Below, piece after piece: positions 1-6,370 of a DNA stretch of 8,414 nt. A program made the translations under genes and the position numbers. Under the pieces are notes generated by a model, which worked only from the letters and a program-made list of their open reading frames with translations, did no database searches and had not been told where the DNA came from. The stretch is from Oxalobacteraceae bacterium (GTDB lineage Bacteria > Pseudomonadota > Gammaproteobacteria > Burkholderiales > Burkholderiaceae_D), in assembly GCA_947446335.1 (NCBI GenBank), contig CANFGA010000109.1, positions 1 through 8,414 of the forward strand, written 5' to 3'. How positions within the stretch are numbered: the first letter of the stretch is position 1; every line of letters starts with the position of its first letter.

Positions 1-1
1 G

Positions 2-1255
2 ACAGGCAGCGCCTTGACTGGTGTTGTCAGCGGTACCACCGCAGCCGTCACGACGTTGAGCAGCGGCGTTGCGACCACCCTGAGCCAGCCCGCCACGGTG
101 AGCAATACGTTAGGCGCAACCATTGGCGACGTGGTCGGCAATGCCGGCTCCACGGTGCAAAGCAGCGGTCAACTGGTCACCAGCGTGGGTAGCGGTCAAC
201 TCGCTGCGCTGGCACCGGTCACCGCTCCGGTCGGTAATTTGGTGAGCACGGTGGGAGGCACCGTTGGACAGCTGGATGCACCGCTCACCGGCGCGTTGAC
301 CGGGGTGTTGAGCGCCAGCCCTGTTCAGCAAGTCACGATGGCCGTCGGCAGCGCGATCGTGCCGTTGACCAGCACCGTCAATACCTTGACGCAACCTGCA
401 GTGAACGCGACATCGTTGACTCAAACGGTCAGTGGCTTGCTGGCTCCGGCGAGCACCGCCGTTGCCACATTGGGCAATCAGTTGGCAACTGCGACTGGCA
501 ATGTGACCGGTGCTGCTCCTGTAGGTGCGGTGACTCTGGCACCGGTGACCGGCCTGGTCAATAGCGTGACGAGTCTGGCAGCAGGCACCGTTGCAGGTGC
601 CGGTACGTTGGCCCCGGTGACCGGCCTGGTCAGCGGTGCGACGGGCTTGAGCACAGGCACCGTTGCAAGCGCCGGCACGTTGACCCCGGTGACCGGCCTG
701 GTCAGCGGCGTGACAGGCTTGAGCACAGGCACCGTTGCAAGCGCCGGCACGTTGGCACCGGTGACCGGTTTGGTGAGCGGAGTGACGGGCTTGACCACGG
801 GCACCGTTGCAGGCGCCGGCACGTTGGCACCGGTGACTGGCCTGGTCAGCGGTGCGACGGGCTTGAGCACAGGCACCGTTGCAAGCGCCGGCACCTTGGC
901 CCCGGTGACCGGCCTGGTCAGCGGTGCGACGGGCTTGAGCACAGGCACCGTTGTAAGCGCCGGCACCTTGGCCCCGGTGACCGGCATGGTCAGCGGCGCG
1001 ACGAGTCTGGCAACAAGCATGGTTGCAGGTGCGGTGACTCTGGCACCGGTGACCGGTTTGGTCAACAGCGTGACCAGCGCGGTCGGTAGCGCAACCACGG
1101 GTGCAGGCACGCTGGCGCCAATAACTGTCGCACCGATCAGCACAGGCGGCATCAGCACAGGTGGCATCAGCACCGGCGGTATCAGCACTAACAGCGTGCT
1201 GGCACCTGTGACCAACTTGCTCGGCGGTCTGGTGAGTGGTGCGACGCTAAGATAA
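2..1255 (+). CDS. Repetitive Gly/Thr/Val/Ser-rich protein, C-terminal part (5'-truncated by window)
   Basis: The frame is open from base 2, so the gene starts upstream; the first in-window start codon (TTG, base 14) is only a codon inside the frame. About 417 codons are visible before TAA at 1253-1255. The product is made of G, T, V, S, A, L, P and N/Q. I find no Lys, Glu, His, Cys, Phe, Trp or Tyr, only two Asp, and one Arg as the last residue. The first 176 codons hold loosely related motifs such as LAPVTAPVGNLVSTVGG. Then come eight tandem 24-residue units of the type GTLAPVTGLVSGATGLSTGT and three ISTGG units. No membrane helix, LPXTG motif or barrel anchor is visible. A terminator follows 17 bases after the stop and a TpsB-type pore gene lies 88 bases downstream, so secretion or surface display is plausible. 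Function is not recognised. A reverse-strand frame is also open here but is less credible. Confidence 0.75.
   Translation, partial: TGSALTGVVSGTTAAVTTLSSGVATTLSQPATVSNTLGATIGDVVGNAGSTVQSSGQLVTSVGSGQLAALAPVTAPVGNLVSTVGGTVGQLDAPLTGALTGVLSASPVQQVTMAVGSAIVPLTSTVNTLTQPAVNATSLTQTVSGLLAPASTAVATLGNQLATATGNVTGAAPVGAVTLAPVTGLVNSVTSLAAGTVAGAGTLAPVTGLVSGATGLSTGTVASAGTLTPVTGLVSGVTGLSTGTVASAGTLAPVTGLVSGVTGLTTGTVAGAGTLAPVTGLVSGATGLSTGTVASAGTLAPVTGLVSGATGLSTGTVVSAGTLAPVTGMVSGATSLATSMVAGAVTLAPVTGLVNSVTSAVGSATTGAGTLAPITVAPISTGGISTGGISTGGISTNSVLAPVTNLLGGLVSGATLR
530..1105 (+). repeat. Eight tandem 72-bp units (24-residue protein repeats)
   Basis: Eight in-frame units start at 530, 602, 674, 746, 818, 890, 962 and 1034. 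The consensus protein unit begins GTLAPVTGLVSG and ends GTVASA. Units 2, 5 and 6 differ from one another at only three or four of 72 bases, which suggests recent duplication or gene conversion. Units 1 and 8 are more diverged and both begin VTLAPVTGLVNSVTS. A ninth, partial unit (GTLAPIT) follows at 1106. Because 72 is a multiple of three, gain or loss of units would change protein length without breaking the frame. Confidence 0.93.
1136..1180 (+). repeat. Three tandem 15-bp units encoding ISTGG
   Basis: Three consecutive copies of a 15-base unit (ATC AGC AC- GG- GG-) encode ISTGG three times and are followed by ISTNS. The copies differ only at synonymous third positions. This is a second, smaller repeat class in the same gene, between the 72-bp array and the non-repetitive C-terminus. 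Confidence 0.85.
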
Positions 1256-1272
1256 TCGCCCGTTTCCATTTT

Positions 1273-1303
1273 AAAAAACCTTGGCATTTGCCAAGGTTTT
1301 TTT
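1273..1303 (+). terminator. Intrinsic terminator after the repeat-protein gene
   Basis: A perfect inverted repeat CCTTGGCA (1279-1286) and TGCCAAGG (1289-1296) is flanked by six A's (1273-1278) and seven T's (1297-1303). The loop is probably the four bases ATTT. The hairpin plus U-tract lies 17 bases past the stop of the repeat gene. The symmetric A and T tracts mean it could also work on the opposite strand. It stands only 40 bases before the start of the next gene, which leaves little room for a separate promoter. Confidence 0.9.
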
Positions 1304-1332
1304 GCGTTATCGGCACGCAGCAGTCCAGTTTT

Positions 1333-1340
1333 GGAGAGGA
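1333..1340 (+). promoter_or_regulatory. Ribosome binding site deciding the pore-gene start
   Basis: GGAGAGGA lies three bases before ATG 1344, and its GGAG core is seven bases away. This supports ATG 1344 over the longer frame from TTG 1281, which sits inside the terminator stem. It also supports it over the later in-frame ATGs at 1356, 1365 and 1404, of which 1404 has no Shine-Dalgarno sequence. Confidence 0.7.
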
Positions 1341-1343
1341 TGT

Positions 1344-3122
1344 ATGCAGCATCAAATGAGTAAAATGAAGGAGCGGTCACCGGCATGCGGCGCGCCAGCC
1401 GACATGCGCATCAAACGCCGGCACCAGACTGGCCGTTCAGGCATTGCAGCGCAGATTCTTGCCACATGGTTTTTCGCAGCACTGGCCTTAGCGTTGCCAT
1501 TGTCCGCCAGCGCCCAGATCCGGGGCAATCCGCTCGATGCACTGCCCAAGGTCGATGACTTGCCGAGCGCGCCGGCGGAGATCAACATTGCACCACCAGC
1601 TGCAGATCCGGCCATGCTGAAATTATTGAGCAGCCATCTGGTGCCATCGCGCTTCCAGATTTCCGGCGTCACGGCCTTGCCGTTCGATCAAGTGGCGGCC
1701 CAGTTTGCCGCTCTGGCCAAGCGCGATACCACGGTTGCCGAGTTGCTCGCTGCGGCCGACAAGGTCACGCAAATGTACCGCGAGCGCGGCTATCCACTGT
1801 CGTTTGCCTTCATTCCAGCCCAAAGTTTCGACCAGAACATCGTGCAAGTGACGGTCGTCGAGGGCTATGTCAAGACCGTCAAGGTGGACGGTAATCCAGG
1901 GCATGGCACGGCGCGCCTGGCCACGATCGCAGGCCAATTGCAAAAAGACCGGCCGCTGCGCCAAGCCACATTCGAGCGCGTGGCCGGCATTCTGAGTTCG
2001 CAACCGGGGATGCAGGTGGTCGTCAATATCACCCCGCCCACCGCGACCGATGGCGGCGCCGACATGGTGCTGAGCGTGCGGCGCAAACCGGTGACGGTGG
2101 GTGTGGGCCTCGATTATCGCCAGCGCGGCATGCGCGGCTTGATCACCGCCAGCGCCAATGGCTTGACGCCGCTGGGCGAGCAGATATCAGTCAGCACGCT
2201 GCAGCCGAGCGGCGCCGTGAATGAAAAATTCTATGCGGTCAATTATCTGCAGCCGATCAGCAGCGATGGCTTGCTGGCCAAATTCAGCGCGTCCGACTAT
2301 CGCTCGGAGCCGCAAAATCAGATATTGCCTAGCCTGCAATTCGAATCGCGTTACAAGACCAAGGCGACACGCGTGGGCGCCGCAATCAGTTATCCGCTGA
2401 TGCTCGACAATACCCACAATCTGACGCTCACCGGGGCCGTTTACGCGGCCGAAAATGACGAGACTTACACGCGCTCAGTGCGGGTGACCCCGATGCAGGT
2501 CAGCCTGCGTTCGCAGTTGCGCGTCTTCAGCGGCGACCTGGCCTGGACCGCGGTGACGCCCGGTTTCAACTTGTTGCCGCAAGTGCGACAAGCCGGTTTC
2601 GGTCTGTACAAGGGCCTCGATGCACTGGGCGCCTCGCGCGAAAACAGCCGGGTCGATCTCGATTTCAACAAGGCGACGCTGCATTTTTCGCAATCGAACC
2701 AGTTGTCGGCCGATGTCGGCGTGGCCTTTGCCACCAGCGTCCAGTACAGCGGCAATATCTTGCCCAGTTCGGAGAAGATCGGTTTTGGCGGGCGCTTGTT
2801 CGGCCTGGGCTACCCTGCCGGCGATATCGCTGGCGACAAGGGCTGGGGCATCTCGGCCGAGATCAACCGCCAGTTTCCAGTCAGTACCGCCTATCTGAAG
2901 TCCGTGCAACCGTATGTCATCGTCGATCGGGCCAGGGCTTACTCGAACGATGTAGTGCTGGTCCACGATACGCTCGGTTCGGTCGCCTTGGGTACGCGTT
3001 TTTCAGATGGAAAGTATTACACGCTCGACCTGTCGCTGGCGAAGCCGCTCGCCGATCTGCCAGCCAATGCCAGTTCACGATCGCTGCGCTTCAACTTGAT
3101 GTATTCGTATCAATTGTATTGA
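1344..3122 (+). CDS. ShlB/FhaC/HecB-family (TpsB) outer-membrane transporter
   Basis: The 592-residue product fits the family, whose members move a TpsA exoprotein from periplasm to surface through a 16-strand barrel gated by two POTRA domains. A hydrophobic signal core (residues 34-53) ends in SASA before Gln58, after an unusually long N-region of about 33 residues. A proline-rich linker follows, then a POTRA_2-like domain from FQISGV (104) to VVEGYVKTVKVDGN (about 183). A second POTRA covers about 186-250 and the barrel about 251-592. The loop-6 signature appears as GGRLFGLGY (482-490) followed by AGDKGWG. The family Arg of the RGY/F motif is Leu488, and the DxG motif reads DRA (528-530). 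The protein ends in Tyr. The only nearby exoprotein candidate is the upstream repeat gene. Family assignment is firm; substrate and activity are unknown. Confidence 0.88.
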   Translation: MQHQMSKMKERSPACGAPADMRIKRRHQTGRSGIAAQILATWFFAALALALPLSASAQIRGNPLDALPKVDDLPSAPAEINIAPPAADPAMLKLLSSHLVPSRFQISGVTALPFDQVAAQFAALAKRDTTVAELLAAADKVTQMYRERGYPLSFAFIPAQSFDQNIVQVTVVEGYVKTVKVDGNPGHGTARLATIAGQLQKDRPLRQATFERVAGILSSQPGMQVVVNITPPTATDGGADMVLSVRRKPVTVGVGLDYRQRGMRGLITASANGLTPLGEQISVSTLQPSGAVNEKFYAVNYLQPISSDGLLAKFSASDYRSEPQNQILPSLQFESRYKTKATRVGAAISYPLMLDNTHNLTLTGAVYAAENDETYTRSVRVTPMQVSLRSQLRVFSGDLAWTAVTPGFNLLPQVRQAGFGLYKGLDALGASRENSRVDLDFNKATLHFSQSNQLSADVGVAFATSVQYSGNILPSSEKIGFGGRLFGLGYPAGDIAGDKGWGISAEINRQFPVSTAYLKSVQPYVIVDRARAYSNDVVLVHDTLGSVALGTRFSDGKYYTLDLSLAKPLADLPANASSRSLRFNLMYSYQLY

Positions 3123-3134
3123 TGCTGTATCTTT

Positions 3135-3156
3135 GCGCGCGGCAGCCGCCGCGCGC
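3135..3156 (+). other. Very stable GC hairpin after the pore gene, no U-tract
   Basis: GCGCGCGGC (3135-3143) and GCCGCGCGC (3148-3156) are perfect inverted arms of nine base pairs, all G-C, with a four-base loop AGCC. It begins 12 bases past the pore gene stop. No run of T follows directly, so it is not a classical intrinsic terminator. It may protect the 3' end of the transcript or pause polymerase before Rho-dependent release. That role is inference. Confidence 0.6.
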
Positions 3157-3419
3157 AGCGTACCACGCAGCACTTGTCAGTTCCCCCGCCTTTTTTCTGC
3201 ACTTCCTTACGGTATTTCATTTCTCGTTTCATTTTTCATGCCTAAGGTTTTTCCTGCACCCGACGCGATATTCGATTACCGCGTATCATAAAATCCTTAC
3301 AAACGGGGAAGCCAGTCCTCCCGAATTCCCCACTCAGCCTGGTACCAGAGTCCGACGTGCATGGCACGCGACGGCGCAAGGCTGTGTCGGAGCCATCCCC
3401 TCACTGGAGATTTTTACCC
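3157..3419. other. Intergenic region before the molybdenum hydroxylase genes
   Basis: No convincing gene is seen in these 263 bases. The first part (about 3180-3260) is strongly pyrimidine-rich and poor in G, with three copies of TTTCAT at 3215, 3227 and 3234. An AT-richer patch around 3284-3294 (TATCATAAAAT) could hold a -10 element, but I see no good -35 at the right distance, so no promoter is called. GGAG at 3406-3409, ten bases before ATG 3420, is the likely ribosome binding site of the next gene. A frame crossing the region from 3119 has no coding character. Confidence 0.5.
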
Positions 3420-3896
3420 ATGACGACATTGACGATTAACGGCAAGGCCCACACCGTGGCCGTGCCAGAAGACACGCCGCTGCTGTGGGCCTTGCGCGAT
3501 GAACTGGGCTTGACCGGCACCAAGTTCGGCTGTGGCATGGGCCTGTGCGGCGCTTGCACGATTCATCTCGATGGCGTCGCCGTGCGCTCTTGCATCACCC
3601 CGATTTCAGCCGCCAGCGGCAAGCAGATCAATACCATTGAACACGCCGAAAGCGACAAGCTCGGCGCTGCCTTGCAGGCGGCCTGGGTCGAAGCCGGCGT
3701 GCCGCAATGCGGCTACTGCCAGGGCGGTCAGATCATGTCGGCGATGGCGCTGCTGAAAAAAACACCGAAGCCCAGCGATGGCGACATCGACGAGGCGATG
3801 AGCGGCAATCTGTGCCGCTGCGGCACTTATACGCGCATCCGCGCTGCGATCAAGAAAGTGGCCAATGTCAGTTCCACTACAGGAGGCAAGGCATGA
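3420..3896 (+). CDS. (2Fe-2S)-binding subunit of a periplasmic molybdenum hydroxylase (isoquinoline 1-oxidoreductase alpha type)
   Basis: This 158-residue protein carries the two [2Fe-2S] clusters that pass electrons from the molybdenum site to an acceptor. The plant-ferredoxin-like domain has Cys38, Cys43, Cys46 and Cys58 in the pattern CGMGLCGAC...C. The C-terminal helical domain has Cys97, Cys100, Cys132 and Cys134 (QCGYCQGGQ...LCRCGTY). All eight ligands are present and the length is normal for the family. ATG 3420 is chosen because the TINGK domain start follows at once and GGAG lies ten bases upstream; a GTG at 3357 would add 21 unrelated residues. There is no signal peptide, so export presumably occurs folded with the Tat-tagged partner. 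Its stop overlaps the next start as ATGA. It could equally serve an aldehyde or other N-heterocycle oxidoreductase. Confidence 0.93.
   Translation: MTTLTINGKAHTVAVPEDTPLLWALRDELGLTGTKFGCGMGLCGACTIHLDGVAVRSCITPISAASGKQINTIEHAESDKLGAALQAAWVEAGVPQCGYCQGGQIMSAMALLKKTPKPSDGDIDEAMSGNLCRCGTYTRIRAAIKKVANVSSTTGGKA
3881..3886 (+). promoter_or_regulatory. Consensus Shine-Dalgarno for the large subunit
   Basis: AGGAGG lies six bases before ATG 3893, inside the 3' end of the small-subunit gene. With the ATGA overlap it fixes the large-subunit start and rules out the much longer upstream frame from 3707. The arrangement indicates translational coupling of the two subunits. Confidence 0.85.
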
Positions 3897-6205
3897 GCGA
3901 TCTCATTCAAAATGACCGTGGCGCACCAAGCAATGCAGGGCGCCGCCTGTTGATGAAATCGGCCGGCATGGCTGGCTTGATGCTGGCCGTGACCCATGCC
4001 GGTCATGTGTTTGCGCAAGCGCCGGCAGCCGAGAAAAAGTATGGCGGCGACAGCATGCCCGGCGGCCTGGTCGACGATCCGCTGGTGTTCCTCTCGATCG
4101 GTGCCGATGGCGTGGTATCGGTGATCTGCCACCGCTCCGAGATGGGGCAGGGCGTGCGCACCAGCATACCGATGGTCGTCGCCGACGAACTCGAGGCCGA
4201 CTTCAAGCGCGTGCGCGTGGTGCAAGCCGAAGGCAATGAAAAGCGCTACGGCAACCAGAATACCGACGGTTCGCGCAGCCTGCGCCACTCGATGGATCCG
4301 CTGCGCCGCGTCGGCGCGGCCGGACGTATGATGCTGGAAGCGGCCGCTGCCGCGCAGTGGAAGGTGGCGCCGAACACGGTGCAGGCGCGCAATCACGAAC
4401 TGGTGCATGTTCCGACCGGGCGCAAGATCGGTTTTGGCGCCGTGGCGCTGGCCGCAGCCAAGCTGCCGGTGCCCGCGCGCGCAACGTTGACCATGAAGAA
4501 ACCGGCGCAATTTCGCTATATCGGCAAGAGCAATGTGGCGCAGATCGACGGCTTCGACATCGTGCGCGGCAAAGCCATGTTTGGCGCCGACGTGCGCTTG
4601 GAAGGCATGATGCACGCGGTCGTCGCGCGCTCGCCGGTCGTGGGCGGCAAGGTGCGCAGCTTCGATTCCGCCGCAGCGCTGAAGGTGCCGGGCGTGCTGC
4701 GCGTGATCGAAATCAAGAGCACGCCTTTGCCGGCCGGCTTCAATCCGCTGGGCGGCGTGGCAGTTGTGGCGCGCAATACCTGGGCTGCGATCAAGGGCCG
4801 CGAGGCGCTGGTCATCGAGTGGGACAACGGACCCAACGCAAGCTACGATTCGGTCGAGTACCGCAAGACGCTGGAAGCGGCTGCGCGCAAGCCGGCCAAG
4901 GCGCTGCGCAGTGATGGCGATGCGATGGCTGCGTTAGCTGGCGCAAAGAAATTGGTATCGGCCGAGTATTACCTGCCGCACCTGGCGCACGCGACGATGG
5001 AGCCGCCGGTCGCCACCGCGCGCATCATCGATGGCCGCTGCGAAGTGTGGACCTCGGTGCAGGCGCCGCAAGCCGCAGTCGAGATCGTCGCCAAGCATCT
5101 GGGCATCGAACCCGGGCAAGTGAAGGTCAACGTCACGCTGCTCGGTGGCGGCTTCGGGCGCAAGTCGAAGCCGGACTTTGCAGCCGAGGCGGCGCTGTTG
5201 TCGAAGGCGATGGATGGCAAGCCGGTCAAGGTGCAATGGACGCGCGAAGACGATATCCAGCACGATTATTATCACGCGGTGTCGGTTCAGCACTTCGAGA
5301 GCGCGCTGGATGAAGATGGAAAACCATTGGCATGGCTGCATCGTTCTGCGGCGCCGACGATACGTTCGACCTTCGTCGATGGTGCCAAGGGGTTGGGCGC
5401 CGGTGAAATGGGACAGACCGCGATCAACGTCCCGTTCCAGATTCCCAACATCCGGATCGAGACGCCGGAAGTGGCGGCGCAAACGCGGATCGGCTGGTTC
5501 CGCTCGGTCTACAACATTCCACACGCGTTCGGGGTCCAGTCGTTCGTGGCCGAACTCGCTTTTGCCGCCAAGCGCGATCCCAAGGATTATCTGCTGGAGC
5601 TGATCGGTCCGGCGCGCCGCATCGATCCGCGCACGCTGGGCGACAATACCAACTACAGCGAATCGCCCGAGCGCTATCCCATCGATACCGGCCGCATGCG
5701 GCGCGTGATCGAGATGGCGGCCGAAGGGGCGCGCTGGGGCCGCAAGTTGCCCGAGGGACACGGCCTGGGCATCGCGATGGCGTATTCCTTCATGAGTTAT
5801 GCTGCCGTGGCGATCGAAGTGGCGGTCGATGCCAAGGGCGCCATCCGCATCGTTGGCGTCGACACGGCGATCGATTGCGGGCCGCAAGTGAATCCCGAAC
5901 GGATTCGCTCGCAGCTCGAAGGTGCGGTGATCATGGGCATGACGCTGGCCATGCACGGCGAGATCAGCTTCAAGGCCGGGCGCGCCGAGCAATCGAACTT
6001 CCACGATCATGTGTTGTTGCGCCACAACGAAGCGCCGCGTGAAATCCGGGTCCACCTCGCGCCTGCCGACTACAGCGTGGCGCCGGGCGGTGTCGGTGAG
6101 CCGGGCTTGCCGCCGGTCGCGCCGGCGCTATGCAATGCGATTTTCGCTGCCACCGGAAAACGCATCAGGCAATTGCCGATCGCCCAGCAACTGGTGCCGG
6201 TCTGA
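3893..6205 (+). CDS. Molybdopterin-binding catalytic subunit, xanthine dehydrogenase family (isoquinoline 1-oxidoreductase beta type)
   Basis: The 770-residue product is the likely catalytic subunit, hydroxylating an N-heterocycle or aldehyde at a molybdenum cofactor. A Tat signal is visible: GRRLLMK (16-22), a hydrophobic stretch to about 33, and VFAQA near 39-43 as the cleavage region, so it should act in the periplasm. Family motifs in order are SEMGQGVRTSIPMVVADEL, NTDGSRSLRH, the cofactor-binding loop GGGFGRKSKPDF (from Gly418), GWFRSVYNIPHAF around Trp535, and GGVGEPGLPP, whose Glu736 matches the catalytic glutamate. Length is typical and nothing looks broken. It overlaps the iron-sulfur subunit gene by four bases. 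No FAD subunit, c-type cytochrome or XdhC-like maturation gene is next to it in the window. The substrate cannot be told from sequence alone. Confidence 0.93.
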   Translation: MSDLIQNDRGAPSNAGRRLLMKSAGMAGLMLAVTHAGHVFAQAPAAEKKYGGDSMPGGLVDDPLVFLSIGADGVVSVICHRSEMGQGVRTSIPMVVADELEADFKRVRVVQAEGNEKRYGNQNTDGSRSLRHSMDPLRRVGAAGRMMLEAAAAAQWKVAPNTVQARNHELVHVPTGRKIGFGAVALAAAKLPVPARATLTMKKPAQFRYIGKSNVAQIDGFDIVRGKAMFGADVRLEGMMHAVVARSPVVGGKVRSFDSAAALKVPGVLRVIEIKSTPLPAGFNPLGGVAVVARNTWAAIKGREALVIEWDNGPNASYDSVEYRKTLEAAARKPAKALRSDGDAMAALAGAKKLVSAEYYLPHLAHATMEPPVATARIIDGRCEVWTSVQAPQAAVEIVAKHLGIEPGQVKVNVTLLGGGFGRKSKPDFAAEAALLSKAMDGKPVKVQWTREDDIQHDYYHAVSVQHFESALDEDGKPLAWLHRSAAPTIRSTFVDGAKGLGAGEMGQTAINVPFQIPNIRIETPEVAAQTRIGWFRSVYNIPHAFGVQSFVAELAFAAKRDPKDYLLELIGPARRIDPRTLGDNTNYSESPERYPIDTGRMRRVIEMAAEGARWGRKLPEGHGLGIAMAYSFMSYAAVAIEVAVDAKGAIRIVGVDTAIDCGPQVNPERIRSQLEGAVIMGMTLAMHGEISFKAGRAEQSNFHDHVLLRHNEAPREIRVHLAPADYSVAPGGVGEPGLPPVAPALCNAIFAATGKRIRQLPIAQQLVPV

Positions 6206-6222
6206 TCTGACTTTGCTGCCCA

Positions 6223-6240
6223 CCCCGCCGCCCGGCGGGG
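6223..6240 (+). other. GC hairpin just after the hydroxylase operon
   Basis: CCCCGCC (6223-6229) and GGCGGGG (6234-6240) form a perfect seven-base-pair stem with a GCCC loop, 18 bases past the stop. No U-tract follows; instead there are two tandem copies of GGTTGGTGC (6242-6250 and 6251-6259). It may be a pause site or transcript-end stabiliser. Confidence 0.5.
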
Positions 6241-6305
6241 CGGTTGGTGCGGTTGGTGCAGTACGTCAAAGTTTCCCGGTTTCATCTTCAACCAGATAAA
6301 CTGTC

Positions 6306-6340
6306 AGCTAGTCACCGTTCTGGTGGCTAGCTTGCTTTTT
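6306..6340 (+). terminator. Intrinsic terminator, or leader attenuator, between hydroxylase operon and OmpV-like gene
   Basis: GCTAGTCACC (6307-6316) pairs with GGTGGCTAGC (6322-6331) in ten pairs, one of them G-U. A further A-T pair (6306 with 6332) extends the stem. The loop is GTTCT, and TTGCTTTTT follows (6332-6340). It is a good terminator for the operon ending at 6205. It ends only 30 bases before the next ATG, so a promoter upstream of it would place it in the leader of the next gene. Confidence 0.75.
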
Positions 6341-6370
6341 CCGACGTCCCTCCTGCCGACCAGACACCAC

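Noticed and set aside
530..1105. Reading the repeat array as a CRISPR array or collagen
   Set aside because: The units are contiguous and coding with no unique spacers, so it is not CRISPR. The pattern is not Gly-X-Y, so it is not collagen-like in the strict sense.
1281..1343. N-terminal extension of the pore gene from TTG 1281
   Set aside because: It begins inside the terminator stem and has no binding site, while ATG 1344 has GGAGAGGA upstream.
478..1386. A 302-codon reverse-strand frame across the repeat array, with its own Pro/Lys/Val repeats
   Set aside because: Since the unit is a multiple of three, one open unit makes all eight open, so its length is not independent evidence. It would start inside the pore gene and run through the terminator, while the plus frame is longer, continues upstream and ends just before the terminator. 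GC at third positions does not separate the two strands well, so some doubt remains.
3356..3368. Short inverted repeat CGTGC-ATG-GCACG upstream of the iron-sulfur subunit
   Set aside because: Arms of five bases are expected by chance in GC-rich DNA, and there is no link to a known operator.
3119..3439. 106-codon plus-strand frame between the pore and the iron-sulfur subunit
   Set aside because: Its sequence is low in coding character (FFLHFLTVFHFSFHFS), it overlaps the true start of the next gene, and it has no binding site.
3707..3892. Upstream extension of the large-subunit frame
   Set aside because: It is a shadow of the iron-sulfur subunit gene. ATG 3893 has a consensus AGGAGG and is followed by a Tat signal.
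4934..6055. Long reverse-strand frame opposite the large-subunit gene
   Set aside because: It is rich in His, Arg and Asp with no recognisable domain, typical of the antisense shadow of a GC-rich gene whose own frame has all family motifs.
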